Counted from the stretch's first letter, positions 8,637-20,517 are shown. The stretch: 64,000 nt of DNA from Chloroflexota bacterium (GCA_030604825.1 JAUVVB010000004.1:29455-93454); one strand, 5' to 3'. Notes: a model not told the origin generated them from the sequence alone. Program-made: numbers and translations.

Positions 8637-9467
8637 ATGCATTATCAAACCGGGGAAGCAAGGATGAGGCGGCAGCGCACCAAGGAAGTCATTTCCCTGG
8701 CGATGCAGGGTCGGTGGGAGGAAGCCGTTATCGCCAACAGGGGCATCATCGATATCTTCCCCCACGACGTCGGTGCCTATAATCGGCTGGGAAAGGCGTT
8801 GACGGAGTTGGGCCGCTACCGGGAGGCCAAGGAGGCCTATAGCGGAACGCTTGAGATCGATCCCAAGAACGCCATCGCTAGGAGGAATCTGCGTCGCCTA
8901 TACTTGCTGGAGGAGATGCAACCGTCGCTGGAGGGAGATCCCAATGGGGCTGTCCCCCATCTTTTCATCGAGGAGATGGGTAAGGCCAGGGTAGCCAGGC
9001 TTCAGCAATTGGCACCGAGGGAAGTGCTGGCCAAGATGGCTGCTGGCGACCTGGTATACCTCAGGCCTGAGGGGCAGAGTCGGGTCGTGGAAAATAGGGG
9101 GGGTGAGTACCTGGGGAAGGTGGAGCCAAGGATTGGCTCGCGACTCGTCAAGCTAATAAAGGGGGGCAACAGGTACACTGCGGCCATCACCAGCCTGGCG
9201 GATAATGAGGTCAGGGTGATCATTAAGGAGATATTCCAGCATCTCAGCCAGCAAGGACGCCCCTCTTTCCCGGTTAAGGGCCGTGGTGACTTCCGGCCCT
9301 ACGTTAGGGATAGCATCCTCAAATATGAGCTTGAGGAAGAGCAAGCTTTTGACGACGCCGGCTACCCGCTGGAGTGGGAAGAGGAGACGGAACAATTACC
9401 CGAAGGCGTCTCCATTGTGGACGATGAGGCCGATGAGGAAAGGGATGATATGGTAGAGGAGGAGTGA
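8637..9467 (+). CDS. TPR protein with a HIRAN-like C-terminal region
   Basis: 276 residues. Residues about 10-100 form two to three tetratricopeptide-type helical repeats, including VGAYNRLGKALTELGRYREA and AKEAYSGTLEIDP. A second region at about 135-210 has a GDLVYLRPEG start and GGEYLGKVEPRIGSRLVKLI, loosely like a HIRAN-type nucleic-acid-binding fold. That comparison is a guess. The C-terminus is very acidic. The ATG at 8664, giving MRRQR, is a plausible alternative start, since a 15-codon ORF from 8620 overlaps it in an ATGA arrangement. It precedes gyrA in the same direction, but gyrA has its own promoter. The function is unknown. Confidence 0.75.
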   Translation: MHYQTGEARMRRQRTKEVISLAMQGRWEEAVIANRGIIDIFPHDVGAYNRLGKALTELGRYREAKEAYSGTLEIDPKNAIARRNLRRLYLLEEMQPSLEGDPNGAVPHLFIEEMGKARVARLQQLAPREVLAKMAAGDLVYLRPEGQSRVVENRGGEYLGKVEPRIGSRLVKLIKGGNRYTAAITSLADNEVRVIIKEIFQHLSQQGRPSFPVKGRGDFRPYVRDSILKYELEEEQAFDDAGYPLEWEEETEQLPEGVSIVDDEADEERDDMVEEE

Positions 9468-9505
9468 CCCCCCTCGGCTGGAGGCCACCCCTGCAATCTC
9501 CCCCT

Positions 9506-9534
9506 TTGACTAGCCTGGCAAAGCATGATATCCT
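9506..9534 (+). promoter_or_regulatory. Promoter of gyrA
   Basis: TTGACT at 9506-9511 and TATCCT at 9529-9534 with a 17-bp spacer, followed by a leader of about 45 bases and a CGGAGG ribosome site. Confidence 0.55.
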
Positions 9535-9586
9535 TTAGCAACATCCCTTTTGCTCGCGATGCCCTTTTTGTTCTGTCGGAGGTCTT

Positions 9587-12031
<2,445 letters not shown>

Positions 12032-12051
12032 GCTTCGGGGAGCATTGCGGA

Positions 12052-12648
12052 GTGGCAGTCTTTGAGCAGCTGGTGTTAAGTTTCATCCCCCTTTTCGTCG
12101 CCATGGATGCCATAGGGACCTTGCCCTTCCTGCTTTCGCTAACCGAAGATATGACCACCCTTCAGCGAACCAGAGCGGTGCGCTATGCCCTGATCACCGC
12201 CCTGGCTTTGGGATTGGGTTTCATTGCCCTGGGAAAGGGCGTTTTCTGGCTGCTGGGCATCACCGTTGCCGACTTCCTGGTTGCTGGTGGGCTGATCCTC
12301 CTTGTCCTGGCCATAAATTACCTCGTCAGGGGGAGGTTTATAGAGCTTGCCGTGGCAGCGGAGAGGGAGACCGTTGGCGTTGTCCCCCTGGGAACGCCCC
12401 TCATCGTGGGCCCGGCGGTGCTTACCACCCTGTTACTTCTCATTGGGGAGTATAATATCTTCCTGGTGCTCGGTGCCTTTATCGTTAACATAGCCATCGC
12501 CTGGCTGGCCTTTGCTCAGGCAAACAGGATAGCGCGCTTCCTGGGAGCTGGAGGGCTGAGCGCCGTATCGAAGATAATGAGCCTGCTCTTGGCTGCCATC
12601 GCCATAAAGATGATCCGCGAAGGCATTATGGGGATCCTGGCGGTTTGA
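12052..12648 (+). CDS. MarC-family integral membrane protein
   Basis: 198 residues with about six hydrophobic helices. The start SFIPLFVAMDAIGTLPFLLSLTE, the central AINYLVRGRF and the later GPAVLTTLLLL and SKIMSLLLAAIAIKMI are characteristic of the MarC/UPF0056 family. The family is often listed as putative transporters, but no substrate is established. The GTG start lies 20 bases after gyrA without a clear ribosome site, so it may be cotranscribed with gyrA. A short inverted repeat, TGACCA/TGGTCA, follows the stop but has no T-run. Confidence 0.9.
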   Translation: MAVFEQLVLSFIPLFVAMDAIGTLPFLLSLTEDMTTLQRTRAVRYALITALALGLGFIALGKGVFWLLGITVADFLVAGGLILLVLAINYLVRGRFIELAVAAERETVGVVPLGTPLIVGPAVLTTLLLLIGEYNIFLVLGAFIVNIAIAWLAFAQANRIARFLGAGGLSAVSKIMSLLLAAIAIKMIREGIMGILAV

Positions 12649-12742
12649 CCAAAATGGTCACCGACCATTAGAACAAAGGAATCTTCTTCTGGAGAAGGCC
12701 TTCATTGACCCAGACTTTATAGTTCAAAAAAGGAGGTAGAGA

Positions 12743-13504
12743 ATGACCCTGCCTAACCTTTCCCTTGAGAAGAAGGTAGCTATCATCACCGGGGGAAGCC
12801 GAGGTATCGGGAGGGCAATTGCCCTGGGCTTTGCCCAGGCCGGTGCCGATGTGGTGGTCTGCAGCCGCACCCTGCCTGACCTGGAGAAGGTGGCCGATGA
12901 GATTCAAGCCCTGGGCCGGCGCTCCCTGGCGGTGGAGGCAAACATCGCCATAAAAGGCGATGTGGATAACCTGGTGGCCAAAGCGGTGAAGGAATTCGGC
13001 ACCATCGATATCCTGGTCAATAATGCGGCGATAAACATCATGCGCCCCCTCATCGAGCTCAGGGAGGATGGCTGGGATAAGGTGATGAACGTGGGGCTCA
13101 AGGGCTATTTTCTGTGCAGCCAGGCGGCGGCACGGGTGATGATGGAGAAGAAAAGCGGCAACATAATCAACATGGCCTCCGGGGCTGCGGCTAAGGCAGC
13201 CCCGGCACTGGGCGCCTATAGCATATCCAAGGCCGGGGTTGTCATGCTCACCAGGATCTTGGCGGCGGAGCTGGCACGCTACAACATCAGGGTTAACGCC
13301 ATTGGACCGGGTGTGGTGAGAACGGGGTTCAGCCAGCCCATGTGGGCAAACCCCGACATCCTGAAGACCATCGAAGCCACTATCCCCCTGGGGCGCATCG
13401 CCGAGACCGGCGATATCGTGGGGGTGGCCCTTTTCCTGGCCTCCGATGCCTCCAGCTACATCACGGGGCAGACCATATATGCCGATGGGGGAACTATGGC
13501 ATGA
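12743..13504 (+). CDS. Short-chain dehydrogenase/reductase (FabG-like)
   Basis: 253 residues of a classical SDR. It has the NAD(P)-binding TGGSRGIG motif at about 17-24, the NNAAIN motif, a Ser-Tyr-Lys catalytic triad (GNIINMASG, then YSISK) and the C-terminal GQTIYADGGT. SRT after the second strand is compatible with NADP preference, but the substrate is not predictable. 3-oxoacyl reduction or sugar or alcohol oxidation are the usual possibilities. A strong AAGGAGG ribosome site precedes the ATG. It overlaps the next gene by ATGA, so translation is probably coupled. Confidence 0.9.
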   Translation: MTLPNLSLEKKVAIITGGSRGIGRAIALGFAQAGADVVVCSRTLPDLEKVADEIQALGRRSLAVEANIAIKGDVDNLVAKAVKEFGTIDILVNNAAINIMRPLIELREDGWDKVMNVGLKGYFLCSQAAARVMMEKKSGNIINMASGAAAKAAPALGAYSISKAGVVMLTRILAAELARYNIRVNAIGPGVVRTGFSQPMWANPDILKTIEATIPLGRIAETGDIVGVALFLASDASSYITGQTIYADGGTMA

Positions 13505-14187
13505 AGCTCATCTTCATCCATGGCTCCGGAGGTTCTAAGGAGGCGTGGTGCTTTCAGATTGAGCGCTTCCCCAATGCCGAGGCCATCGACCTTCCGGGCC
13601 ACCCCGAGGGCGAGCCCTGCACCAGCATAGAGGACTACGCAGAATGGCTCAGGGGTTATATCCATAAAAAAGGCTATCGGGATGTGGTTCTCGCCGGTCA
13701 CTCTCTGGGGGGTGGCATTGTATTGGCCTACGCCTTGAAATATCCCCCGGAGCTGAAGGGAATAATTCTCATCGGCTCAGGGGCCAGGCTGCGGGTTCAC
13801 CCCATGTATCTGGAGATGCTGGAGAAAGCAGTTGGGGAACCCAGCGTGCTGGAGCAGTTCTTCGAGGTGGGATGGGAGCTCATCGATCCCGAGCTTAAGG
13901 AGGTGCTCCAGAGGAGAGCCTTTGAAAACGGCCCCGCAGTTTTCCTCAACGATATGCTCTGCTGCGACAGGTTCGATGTCATGGATCGGGTGAACCGGAT
14001 CAGGCTGCCCACCCTGGCCCTCTGCGGCAGCGAGGATATAATGACCCCGCCCAAATACACTAGATACCTCGCCGATAACATCCCGGGGGCAAAGGCGGTG
14101 GTCATCGATGGCGGAACCCATATGGTCTTCGCCGAGAAGCCCCGAGAGGTCAATAAGGCCATCGAGGATTTTTTGAAAGGCCTCTGA
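13501..14187 (+). CDS. Alpha/beta-hydrolase
   Basis: 228 residues. The fold is clear: the oxyanion-hole strand IFIHGSGGS near the start, the nucleophile elbow GHSLGGG (Ser at about 71), an acid in LCGSEDIMTPP and the catalytic His in DGGTHMVFAEKP. The substrate is unknown; esterase, lipase or C-C hydrolase activities all occur in this family. The ATG at 13501 overlaps the stop of the upstream reductase. An in-frame extension to 13342 is only a shadow of that gene. The two enzymes probably act on related compounds. Confidence 0.88.
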   Translation: MKLIFIHGSGGSKEAWCFQIERFPNAEAIDLPGHPEGEPCTSIEDYAEWLRGYIHKKGYRDVVLAGHSLGGGIVLAYALKYPPELKGIILIGSGARLRVHPMYLEMLEKAVGEPSVLEQFFEVGWELIDPELKEVLQRRAFENGPAVFLNDMLCCDRFDVMDRVNRIRLPTLALCGSEDIMTPPKYTRYLADNIPGAKAVVIDGGTHMVFAEKPREVNKAIEDFLKGL

Positions 14188-14386
14188 ACTAAGCTTTGGC
14201 CGGGTTGCCAAATTGCGCAGGCCTAGGATATAATTGCTGAAAATTGCATAAAATTATTGACAAATAGGCAGAAGCTATGCTAGCCTGTTCAGGGGCTTTC
14301 CTGCATGGTAAGCTAAGGGTTGACATCCGCTTACAATTGTGTTAAGAAATGTTAATTTAAATATAGCTTTTGGGGGAGGCTGATAG

Positions 14387-16429
14387 ATGAAAGCAAAAGT
14401 AGCGAGAATAGCGATTCCAGTCATTATGGCGCTTTTCCTCATCCTAGTAATGGCGAGCCCGGCGTTTGCCGCCGCAACGGTAACGCCTGCAAGTGGTGGA
14501 GGCGCGATCTCAGCAGATGATTTTGGAACAGGGACATATACGGATCTTGGCGCCATCGTGATAGCAGAAGGAGCAATCGGAGACATCGGGGTGGGCACCA
14601 TAATTTTGGATGTGCCAACTGGATTCGAATTTCGTACAGCGCCTGCACCTGATGTCGCGGTAACAGGTGCAGGTGAACTAGTTGCAACATTCACCTCGAT
14701 TACGACAACTCAGATTACAATCACCGTCACCACTGCTTCAGCAACCGCGACGAATACCTTGACGATTGGTGGAGTTTCAGCAATCGGGGTTCGTCCAACC
14801 CAAGGAATACCTCTTGCATCCGGCAACATAATCATGGACGCAGCCTCGACATCAACAATTCTTGGTGTTACGACAGGACCAGGAGGAACCAACTTCGGCA
14901 CATTGACTGAAGTTCCAGGGACGGCGGCATCGTTCAATGTGGTGACGTCTGGCGGTGGCACTGAGACTGCAGGAGCGGCATTTAGTGTCACCCTTACCGC
15001 GCTGGATACCTACGGGAACACCTGTGACAGTGGCCCAAACGCCTATACTGGGGCCCATACCATTAACTTCGCATCGGCGGCCACGCCTTCCCCAAATGGC
15101 ACACCACCAACAATCCCAGCCAGCGAAAGCATTAACTTCACCGCTGGCGTGGGTACTTCCTTAACCAGCTTCATCCTGACCAATGCTGAGGAGATAGTGG
15201 CGCCTACCATAGGCGCCACCGATGGCATCGTTACCGGCTTCTCCGCTCCTATCACCGTCAACCCGGGGCCTGCGGTCTCCTTCAATGTGGTGACCTCTGG
15301 CGGTGGCACCGAGACTGCAGGCGTGGCATTTAGCGTTACCCTGACCGCACTTGACGCCTATGGGAACACGTGCGACAGTGGCTTAAACGCCTATACTGGG
15401 GCTCACACCATCAACTTCACGTCGACGGCGACAAATTCCCCAAATGGCACAGCACCAACGATCCCAGCCAGTGAAAGCATTAACTTTGCCGCCGGCGTGG
15501 GCACTTCCTCAACCGGCTTCATCTTGGTCAATCCTGGGGAGACGCCTACCATAACCGCGAGCGAAACAGCCGGTCCCAGCGGCACCTCAGCTCCCATCAC
15601 CGTCAACCCGGCAGCGCTTGCCAGTTACACGGTGGCCCCTGCCGCTGGACCATATACCGCGGGGGTGGCGTTCACGGTCACTACCACCGGCTACGACGCT
15701 TATGGCAACGTGGTGACCAACGACAGCACCTCTATTGTCACCTACACTTCGAACTCGGCGACGATGGTGTTTGACGCCAACCAGGATGGAACCTTTACTG
15801 ACAACTCCGAGGCATTAGCTGCCGGTGTTTCGGTCATCGATGTCAAGGATAACACTGCTGCCAGTGGGGTCACCATCACTGCTACCACTGGTGCCGTGAG
15901 CGGCGTTAGCCCTGCGATCACCATCAACCCCGCAGCTATCAACTACTACACGGTGACCTCGGCTTCCTATAACCAGACGGCGGGCGTTGCCTTCACCGTC
16001 ACCGTCACCGCCTATGACCAATATGGAAATGTGGTGACTACTGACTCAACCACCTCGGTCACCATGACATCAAGTTCCGCTACTATGCTCTTCGATAGCA
16101 ATGGCAATGGCATCTTTGGTCAGAGGGGGGACAATATCAAGACGCTGAGCGCCGGCACATTCAACATCCCCGCCAGGGATACCATCGGCCGTAGCGGGGT
16201 GACCATCACCGCCACTGACCCCAATGGCAACACGGGGACCAGCTCTCCCTATACCATTTCTGGCTGGACAGGACAAGCGGGACCAGGTGCAGCACCACCC
16301 GCCGCTCCGCCACCTGCTGCCGCTGCCCCTCCATCAGGTGGCATGCCTGTGGGAGCCTTAGCCGGGCTATGGGCAGGGGTGGCTGTGATATGCGGGCTGA
16401 TAATCTGGCTTGGGATTTTCCGAAGATAG
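14387..16429 (+). CDS. Secreted, membrane-anchored repetitive surface protein
   Basis: 680 residues. Residues 1-28 are a Sec signal peptide ending in AFA. An N-terminal beta domain (about 30-150) is followed by four Ig-like or invasin-type repeats of about 105-116 residues, each built on a TAGVAFTVT.TAYD.YGNVVT theme. The first two are near-identical. An Ala-Pro-rich linker leads to one C-terminal helix (about 655-675) ending in FRR, so the protein is probably anchored in the membrane with its bulk outside. It could be an S-layer-associated or adhesive protein. The upstream 200 bases are AT-rich and contain TTGACA motifs at 14257 and 14320 and a GGGGGAGG ribosome site. Confidence 0.8.
   Translation: MKAKVARIAIPVIMALFLILVMASPAFAAATVTPASGGGAISADDFGTGTYTDLGAIVIAEGAIGDIGVGTIILDVPTGFEFRTAPAPDVAVTGAGELVATFTSITTTQITITVTTASATATNTLTIGGVSAIGVRPTQGIPLASGNIIMDAASTSTILGVTTGPGGTNFGTLTEVPGTAASFNVVTSGGGTETAGAAFSVTLTALDTYGNTCDSGPNAYTGAHTINFASAATPSPNGTPPTIPASESINFTAGVGTSLTSFILTNAEEIVAPTIGATDGIVTGFSAPITVNPGPAVSFNVVTSGGGTETAGVAFSVTLTALDAYGNTCDSGLNAYTGAHTINFTSTATNSPNGTAPTIPASESINFAAGVGTSSTGFILVNPGETPTITASETAGPSGTSAPITVNPAALASYTVAPAAGPYTAGVAFTVTTTGYDAYGNVVTNDSTSIVTYTSNSATMVFDANQDGTFTDNSEALAAGVSVIDVKDNTAASGVTITATTGAVSGVSPAITINPAAINYYTVTSASYNQTAGVAFTVTVTAYDQYGNVVTTDSTTSVTMTSSSATMLFDSNGNGIFGQRGDNIKTLSAGTFNIPARDTIGRSGVTITATDPNGNTGTSSPYTISGWTGQAGPGAAPPAAPPPAAAAPPSGGMPVGALAGLWAGVAVICGLIIWLGIFRR
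14918..15609 (+). repeat. Two tandem repeats of about 345 bp inside the surface protein
   Basis: The copies begin at about 14918 and 15266. Both encode SFNVVTSGGGTETAG, then a YGNTCDSG...NAYTGAHTINF stretch and PASESINF. They are highly similar at DNA level, which points to recent duplication. Two more diverged copies follow to about 16260. Confidence 0.85.
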
Positions 16430-16435
16430 GCGGGG

Positions 16436-18292
16436 CTAAAAGGGCTTAGTCTTGCCGGTAGTGGCCTGATGGCTTCTCCGGCAGGCGGGGTGCCAGCGCT
16501 CCATGCCGCAGGCGATGCATTGTTCGTAGCGGCAATCGTCAGTCTCCTCCCCGTTGAGGGAGCGCTGATATTCCCTCTTCAGAAAGGCGGGGCTAACCCC
16601 GGCATCGATGTGACCCCAGGGCAATACCTCATCCAGGGGTCGCTCCCGGTGGGTGTAGAAAGAGGGGTCGAGCCCGGAGTCCTCAAAGGCGGCGAGCCAT
16701 TTTGAGTAATCGAAACGCTCGCTCCAGGCATCAAAGGTGCAGCCCAGCTGCCACGCTCGGTAGATGACTTTTGCCAGGCGACGGTCTCCCCTTGCCATCA
16801 CCCCCTCCAGAAGGCTCATCCGGGGCTCCTGCCATGATAGGCGCACCCCGGACCTTCTGAGACCTTGTCTCAGGGCTTCTATCTTAGCTGCCAGTTCCTC
16901 CTCTGTGTTCTGAGCCACCCATTGGAAGGGGGTATGCGCCTTGGGCACGAAGGCTGAGGCGCTAAGCTTTACGTTGAAAGGCCTGCCTCGCCTTTCCCAT
17001 CCCACATGGCAGACCTTCCTCACCATCTGAACAATGCTTTCTATATCGTCAGCGGTCTCTGTGGGCAGGCCGAGCATGAAATAGAGCTTAACCCCGCCCC
17101 ATCCCCTTTCCGCAGCCGTCCTTATCGTCTGAAACAGCTCATCCTCGGAAAGGCTCTTGTTGATCACCCGGCGTAGCCGCTCGCTTCCCGCCTCTGGGGC
17201 AAAGGTTAAGCCGGTCTTCTTCCCCATGGGAAGGGAATCCACCAGCCTTACCGAGGTGCTGTTAATGCGAAGGCTGGGCAGGGAAAGCTTCAGGTAATGA
17301 TCCCGATAGCGCGCCACCAGGGCAGTGACCAGCTCCTCAATTCCTGGATAGTCGCTGGTGCTCAGGGAGAGGAGGACGAGCTCGTTATAGCCACAACTTC
17401 TGAGCAGTTCCTGGGCAGCCTCCAGGATCTCGTCCTGGGGGCGTTCCCTGATGGGGCGATAGATGTTTCCCGCCTGGCAGAAGCGACAGCCCCTGGTGCA
17501 CCCCCGCTGTATCTCGATGGCCACCCTATCGTGGATCACCTCCACATAGGGAACTACCGGCCTGGTCAGCGGTGGGGGTAGCTCAGTTATCACCCGTCGC
17601 TCGACCCTGGGGCTTGCCGCGGCAACCAGGGGGGAGATGCCGCATATGGTGCCATCCTCATTATAGTCAACCCGGTATAGGCTGGGCACATAGATTCCAG
17701 GGATATTTGCCAGTTCTTCCAGCAGCTCTTGCCTGTTTCCTGCACCCTCCAGCTTCCTCCGGCGGAAGGCCTCCACCAGCTCCAGGATCACCTCTTCGCC
17801 CTCGCCCAGAACGAACAGGTCGATGAACTCCGCCATCGGCTCGGCATTGAGGGCACAGCTTCCCCCGGCGATGACCAGGGGGTGGGAGTCATCCCGCTCG
17901 GCGGCGAGGAGCGGTATGCTGGCCAGGTCCAGCATATTGAGCACGTTGGTATAGGTGAGCTCATATCCCAGGGAGAAGCCAACGATATCGAAATCCCCCA
18001 GCGGGCGTTTCGATTCCAGGCTGAAGAGGGGGATGGAGGCCTTCCTCAGCTCAGCCTCCATATCCCCCCAGGGAGCATAGACACGCTCGGCAAGGGCTTT
18101 GGGCTGCCGGTTGACCACATCGTAGAGGATGGCAAGCCCCAGGTTGGACATCCCCACCTCATAGAGGTCAGGGTAGATGAGCGCCATCCTCACATCGATG
18201 GCATCCCAGTCCTTCACCACGCTATTCCACTCCCCCCCGGTGTAGCGGGCTGGCCTGGTTACCCTGGGAAGGAGCTGATCGAGATGCGTCAT
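16436..18292 (-). CDS. B12-binding-type radical SAM protein, TIGR03960-like
   Basis: 618 residues. The N-terminal third resembles the cobalamin-binding fold seen in TIGR03960 proteins, with LIYPDLYEVGMSNLG near residue 40. The radical SAM core has the [4Fe-4S] motif CTRGCRFCQAG and the later GLTFAPEAGSERLR and KLYFMLGLPTET. The C-terminal CRYEQCIACGM Cys cluster could hold a further metal centre. TIGR03960 genes often lie next to the L21/L27 operon, as here, sometimes fused to a DUF2344 part that is absent in this protein. The reaction is not known. The ribosome site GGAGG lies 5 bases before the ATG. Confidence 0.88.
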   Translation of the reverse strand: MTHLDQLLPRVTRPARYTGGEWNSVVKDWDAIDVRMALIYPDLYEVGMSNLGLAILYDVVNRQPKALAERVYAPWGDMEAELRKASIPLFSLESKRPLGDFDIVGFSLGYELTYTNVLNMLDLASIPLLAAERDDSHPLVIAGGSCALNAEPMAEFIDLFVLGEGEEVILELVEAFRRRKLEGAGNRQELLEELANIPGIYVPSLYRVDYNEDGTICGISPLVAAASPRVERRVITELPPPLTRPVVPYVEVIHDRVAIEIQRGCTRGCRFCQAGNIYRPIRERPQDEILEAAQELLRSCGYNELVLLSLSTSDYPGIEELVTALVARYRDHYLKLSLPSLRINSTSVRLVDSLPMGKKTGLTFAPEAGSERLRRVINKSLSEDELFQTIRTAAERGWGGVKLYFMLGLPTETADDIESIVQMVRKVCHVGWERRGRPFNVKLSASAFVPKAHTPFQWVAQNTEEELAAKIEALRQGLRRSGVRLSWQEPRMSLLEGVMARGDRRLAKVIYRAWQLGCTFDAWSERFDYSKWLAAFEDSGLDPSFYTHRERPLDEVLPWGHIDAGVSPAFLKREYQRSLNGEETDDCRYEQCIACGMERWHPACRRSHQATTGKTKPF

Positions 18293-18398
18293 GGTACCTC
18301 CATTATAGCTTTAAGCGTCCTCAGCACGCAACCGGGGGCCGGTTGACATCGTACCCGGGCAATGTTAAGTTTATGTCACCCCAAATGGAGATGAAGGG

Positions 18399-19823
18399 AT
18401 GGTCAGAAAGACATTTCTTCTAACTATGATCGTTGCCCTAATGGCTGGCTTGGGTGGTGCCATCGGATGTGCGTCACCATTGGGCATTGCGGCGATAGAT
18501 CTGGTGCCCCAGCAGGCAAATCTAATAGGCGGCATAAACATAAACAGGATCTTGGCCGACCAGGACGTCAAAGCAGCCCTTGATGTTGCTTTGAGAGGGA
18601 ACGCTGGAATATACGAGCAGTACACCGAAAACGAGGACGACCAGTGGAGATTCCATGGTAAGACTTGGTTGGCGCAGAGCTTCACCCCGGCCACAGCCCA
18701 CGAAATAGAGCGAGTGGTGTTGAGGATCTGGAGGGTAGGCGATCCCGGCGATCTGGTGGTCGGCATTAGGGCAACGGATGGAGATGGGCATCCCGCGGGA
18801 GAGGACCTGGCATCGGGGAGGTTATCACAGGATGAGGTCTCCCCGGAGAGGTGGATGTGGCAGGAAATAGATGTCACTCCCTATCCCTTGTCCGCCGGCA
18901 CCAAGTATGCCATTGTGGTAAGGGCACCAGACGCTAATGGGATAAGTCACTATCGCTGGAAGTATGACCATTATGAGGGGCAGTATCCTGGAGGGAGTAA
19001 CGAGTATAGCGGTAACTGGGGAGAGTCATGGACTACCCATCCCGGCGATTTCCTGTTCAAGGAAGGGGAGAAGCTCACCCTAGACCAGGCGCTGGAGTGG
19101 ATGGAGGATGAGATAGGCATCGACCTCAGGGATTTCTCTGAGGCGGTGATCTTTGGCAACACCGAATTGGAGAATTATTTTGGGGCTATCCTAAAGGGTG
19201 CTTTCGATAAAGAGGCGCTGATCGAGGGCATAGAGGGGGTAGCAGGCGAAGAGCTAACCATCACCGAGTACAAGGGTTATCAAATCTACACCACAACCAT
19301 TGATGCTGAGAAAGGGGCGATCTGCTTCTTGGGTGGCGACACCATCCTTTGCGGTCTGGTGGGAGCGGTTAGAGATGCCATCGACGTCAAGGAGGGAGCC
19401 CCTCATCTCAGCGGACCGATCTACGAAGCCTACAATGCCCTGGGCGATGCCTGGATCAAGGTGGTAGCGGCAGTGCCTGAGACAGCCATGGGGGAGATTC
19501 CCGAGGATGTTTCCATAGGTTTGGAGGCGTTTAGCGATGTGGAGATGCTTGCCCTCAGCCTCAACAAAGCGGGGGAGGCCGTATCCCTCCAGCTGAAGCT
19601 ACTCTTTTCCAGCAGCGAGGGCGCAGCGGATGCCGAAGATACCATCAGCGGCCTGCTGAGCTTCATCTCCATCCTGCCAGATATTCCCCCGGAGCTTATT
19701 GATATGATAGATGGGCTGGATGTGAGCGTAAGTGGTTCCTGGGTAACGATATCGTTTCAGACAACGCTGGCAGAGGGCCAGGAGTTGGTGCAAGCTTTGG
19801 CGGAAATGGGTGGAGAAGAGTAG
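18399..19823 (+). CDS. Lipoprotein of unknown function with a carbohydrate-binding-like insert
   Basis: 474 residues. A signal sequence ends in the lipobox AIGC (Cys24). Residues about 72-225 look like an inserted beta-sandwich: AQSFTPATAHEIERVVLRI, then WQEIDVTPYPLSAGTKYAIVV and an aromatic stretch with WKYDHYEGQYPGG. Such modules occur in secreted proteins as binding domains. The flanking parts, about 25-70 and 226-474, seem to be one domain resembling DUF3352-like lipoproteins with LTLDQALEWMEDEIGIDL. This reading is tentative. It lies between the radical SAM gene (divergent) and the ribosomal protein genes, which have their own promoter. Confidence 0.7.
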   Translation: MVRKTFLLTMIVALMAGLGGAIGCASPLGIAAIDLVPQQANLIGGININRILADQDVKAALDVALRGNAGIYEQYTENEDDQWRFHGKTWLAQSFTPATAHEIERVVLRIWRVGDPGDLVVGIRATDGDGHPAGEDLASGRLSQDEVSPERWMWQEIDVTPYPLSAGTKYAIVVRAPDANGISHYRWKYDHYEGQYPGGSNEYSGNWGESWTTHPGDFLFKEGEKLTLDQALEWMEDEIGIDLRDFSEAVIFGNTELENYFGAILKGAFDKEALIEGIEGVAGEELTITEYKGYQIYTTTIDAEKGAICFLGGDTILCGLVGAVRDAIDVKEGAPHLSGPIYEAYNALGDAWIKVVAAVPETAMGEIPEDVSIGLEAFSDVEMLALSLNKAGEAVSLQLKLLFSSSEGAADAEDTISGLLSFISILPDIPPELIDMIDGLDVSVSGSWVTISFQTTLAEGQELVQALAEMGGEE

Positions 19824-19858
19824 TGGGCGCTGGCAGGGCTGGCTGCCCCTTTGTGCTG

Positions 19859-19887
19859 TTGACAGCTTCGAGGAGGACGGATAAAAT
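19859..19887 (+). promoter_or_regulatory. Promoter of the rplU-rpmA-rpmE operon
   Basis: TTGACA at 19859-19864 and TAAAAT at 19882-19887 with a 17-bp spacer. The start would be near 19894, only about 7 bases before the rplU ATG. Confidence 0.75.
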
Positions 19888-19900
19888 CTAAGGGATTGAA

Positions 19901-20236
19901 ATGCCCCTGATGGAGGAACCCAGGATTTACGCCATTGTTCAGACAGGTGGAAAGCAGTATAAGGTCTCCCCTGGCGACACCATCGATGTGGAGCGCCTCC
20001 CCGTAGAGGAGGGGAGCACCATCGAACTGGATAGGGTGCTTCTGGTTGCCGATGGGGACAAGGTGACCGCGGGCACGCCCACCGTGGAGGGAGCGAAGGT
20101 TATCGCCCAGGTTCTCGGCGAGGGCAAGGGGGAAAAGGTCATCGTCTTCAAATACAAGCCAAAGGTGCGTTACCGGCGCAAGAGCGGGCATCGCCAAATC
20201 TACACCAGACTTGCGATTAAAGACATAATATGTTAG
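19901..20236 (+). CDS. rplU: 50S ribosomal protein L21
   Basis: 111 residues. It has the L21 signature [17 protein letters not shown] near the N-terminus and the C-terminal [15 protein letters not shown]-binding segment. It binds 23S rRNA. Compared with typical L21 it has about 8 extra residues before IYAIV. The ATGs at 19901 and 19910 are both possible, and neither has a ribosome site, because the promoter sits directly upstream. It heads an L21-L27-L31 operon. Confidence 0.96.
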   Translation: MPLMEEPRIYAIVQTGGKQYKVSPGDTIDVERLPVEEGSTIELDRVLLVADGDKVTAGTPTVEGAKVIAQVLGEGKGEKVIVFKYKPKVRYRRKSGHRQIYTRLAIKDIIC

Positions 20237-20256
20237 CATGATTGGGGTGATTTGAG

Positions 20257-20511
20257 ATGGCGCATAAGAAGGGTGGTGGCAGCACAAGGTTAGGGCGGGA
20301 CAGCCAGGCGAAGCGGCTTGGGGTCAAGCGTTACGGCGGTGAACATGTGCGCGCCGGCACGATAATCGTTCGCCAGCGGGGCACCAGGATTCGCCCTGGA
20401 AATAATGTCGGCGTGGGGCGGGATCATACCCTTTTCGCCCTCGTCGATGGCGTGGTCAAATTCGAGCCAGCCACCAAGGACAGAAGAAAGGTGAGCGTCT
20501 ATAGCTCCTGA
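20257..20511 (+). CDS. rpmA: 50S ribosomal protein L27
   Basis: 84 residues with the near-invariant start [15 protein letters not shown] and [22 protein letters not shown]. It lies at the peptidyl-transferase centre. The N-terminus has no cleavable extension of the kind seen in Firmicutes, because the Ala follows the initiator Met directly. It lies 20 bases after rplU. Confidence 0.97.
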   Translation: MAHKKGGGSTRLGRDSQAKRLGVKRYGGEHVRAGTIIVRQRGTRIRPGNNVGVGRDHTLFALVDGVVKFEPATKDRRKVSVYSS

Positions 20512-20517
20512 AGAGAG

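Noticed and set aside
12646..12660. Terminator after marC
   Set aside because: TGACCA/TGGTCA is a short hairpin with a 3-base loop and no T-run, so it is probably not a terminator.
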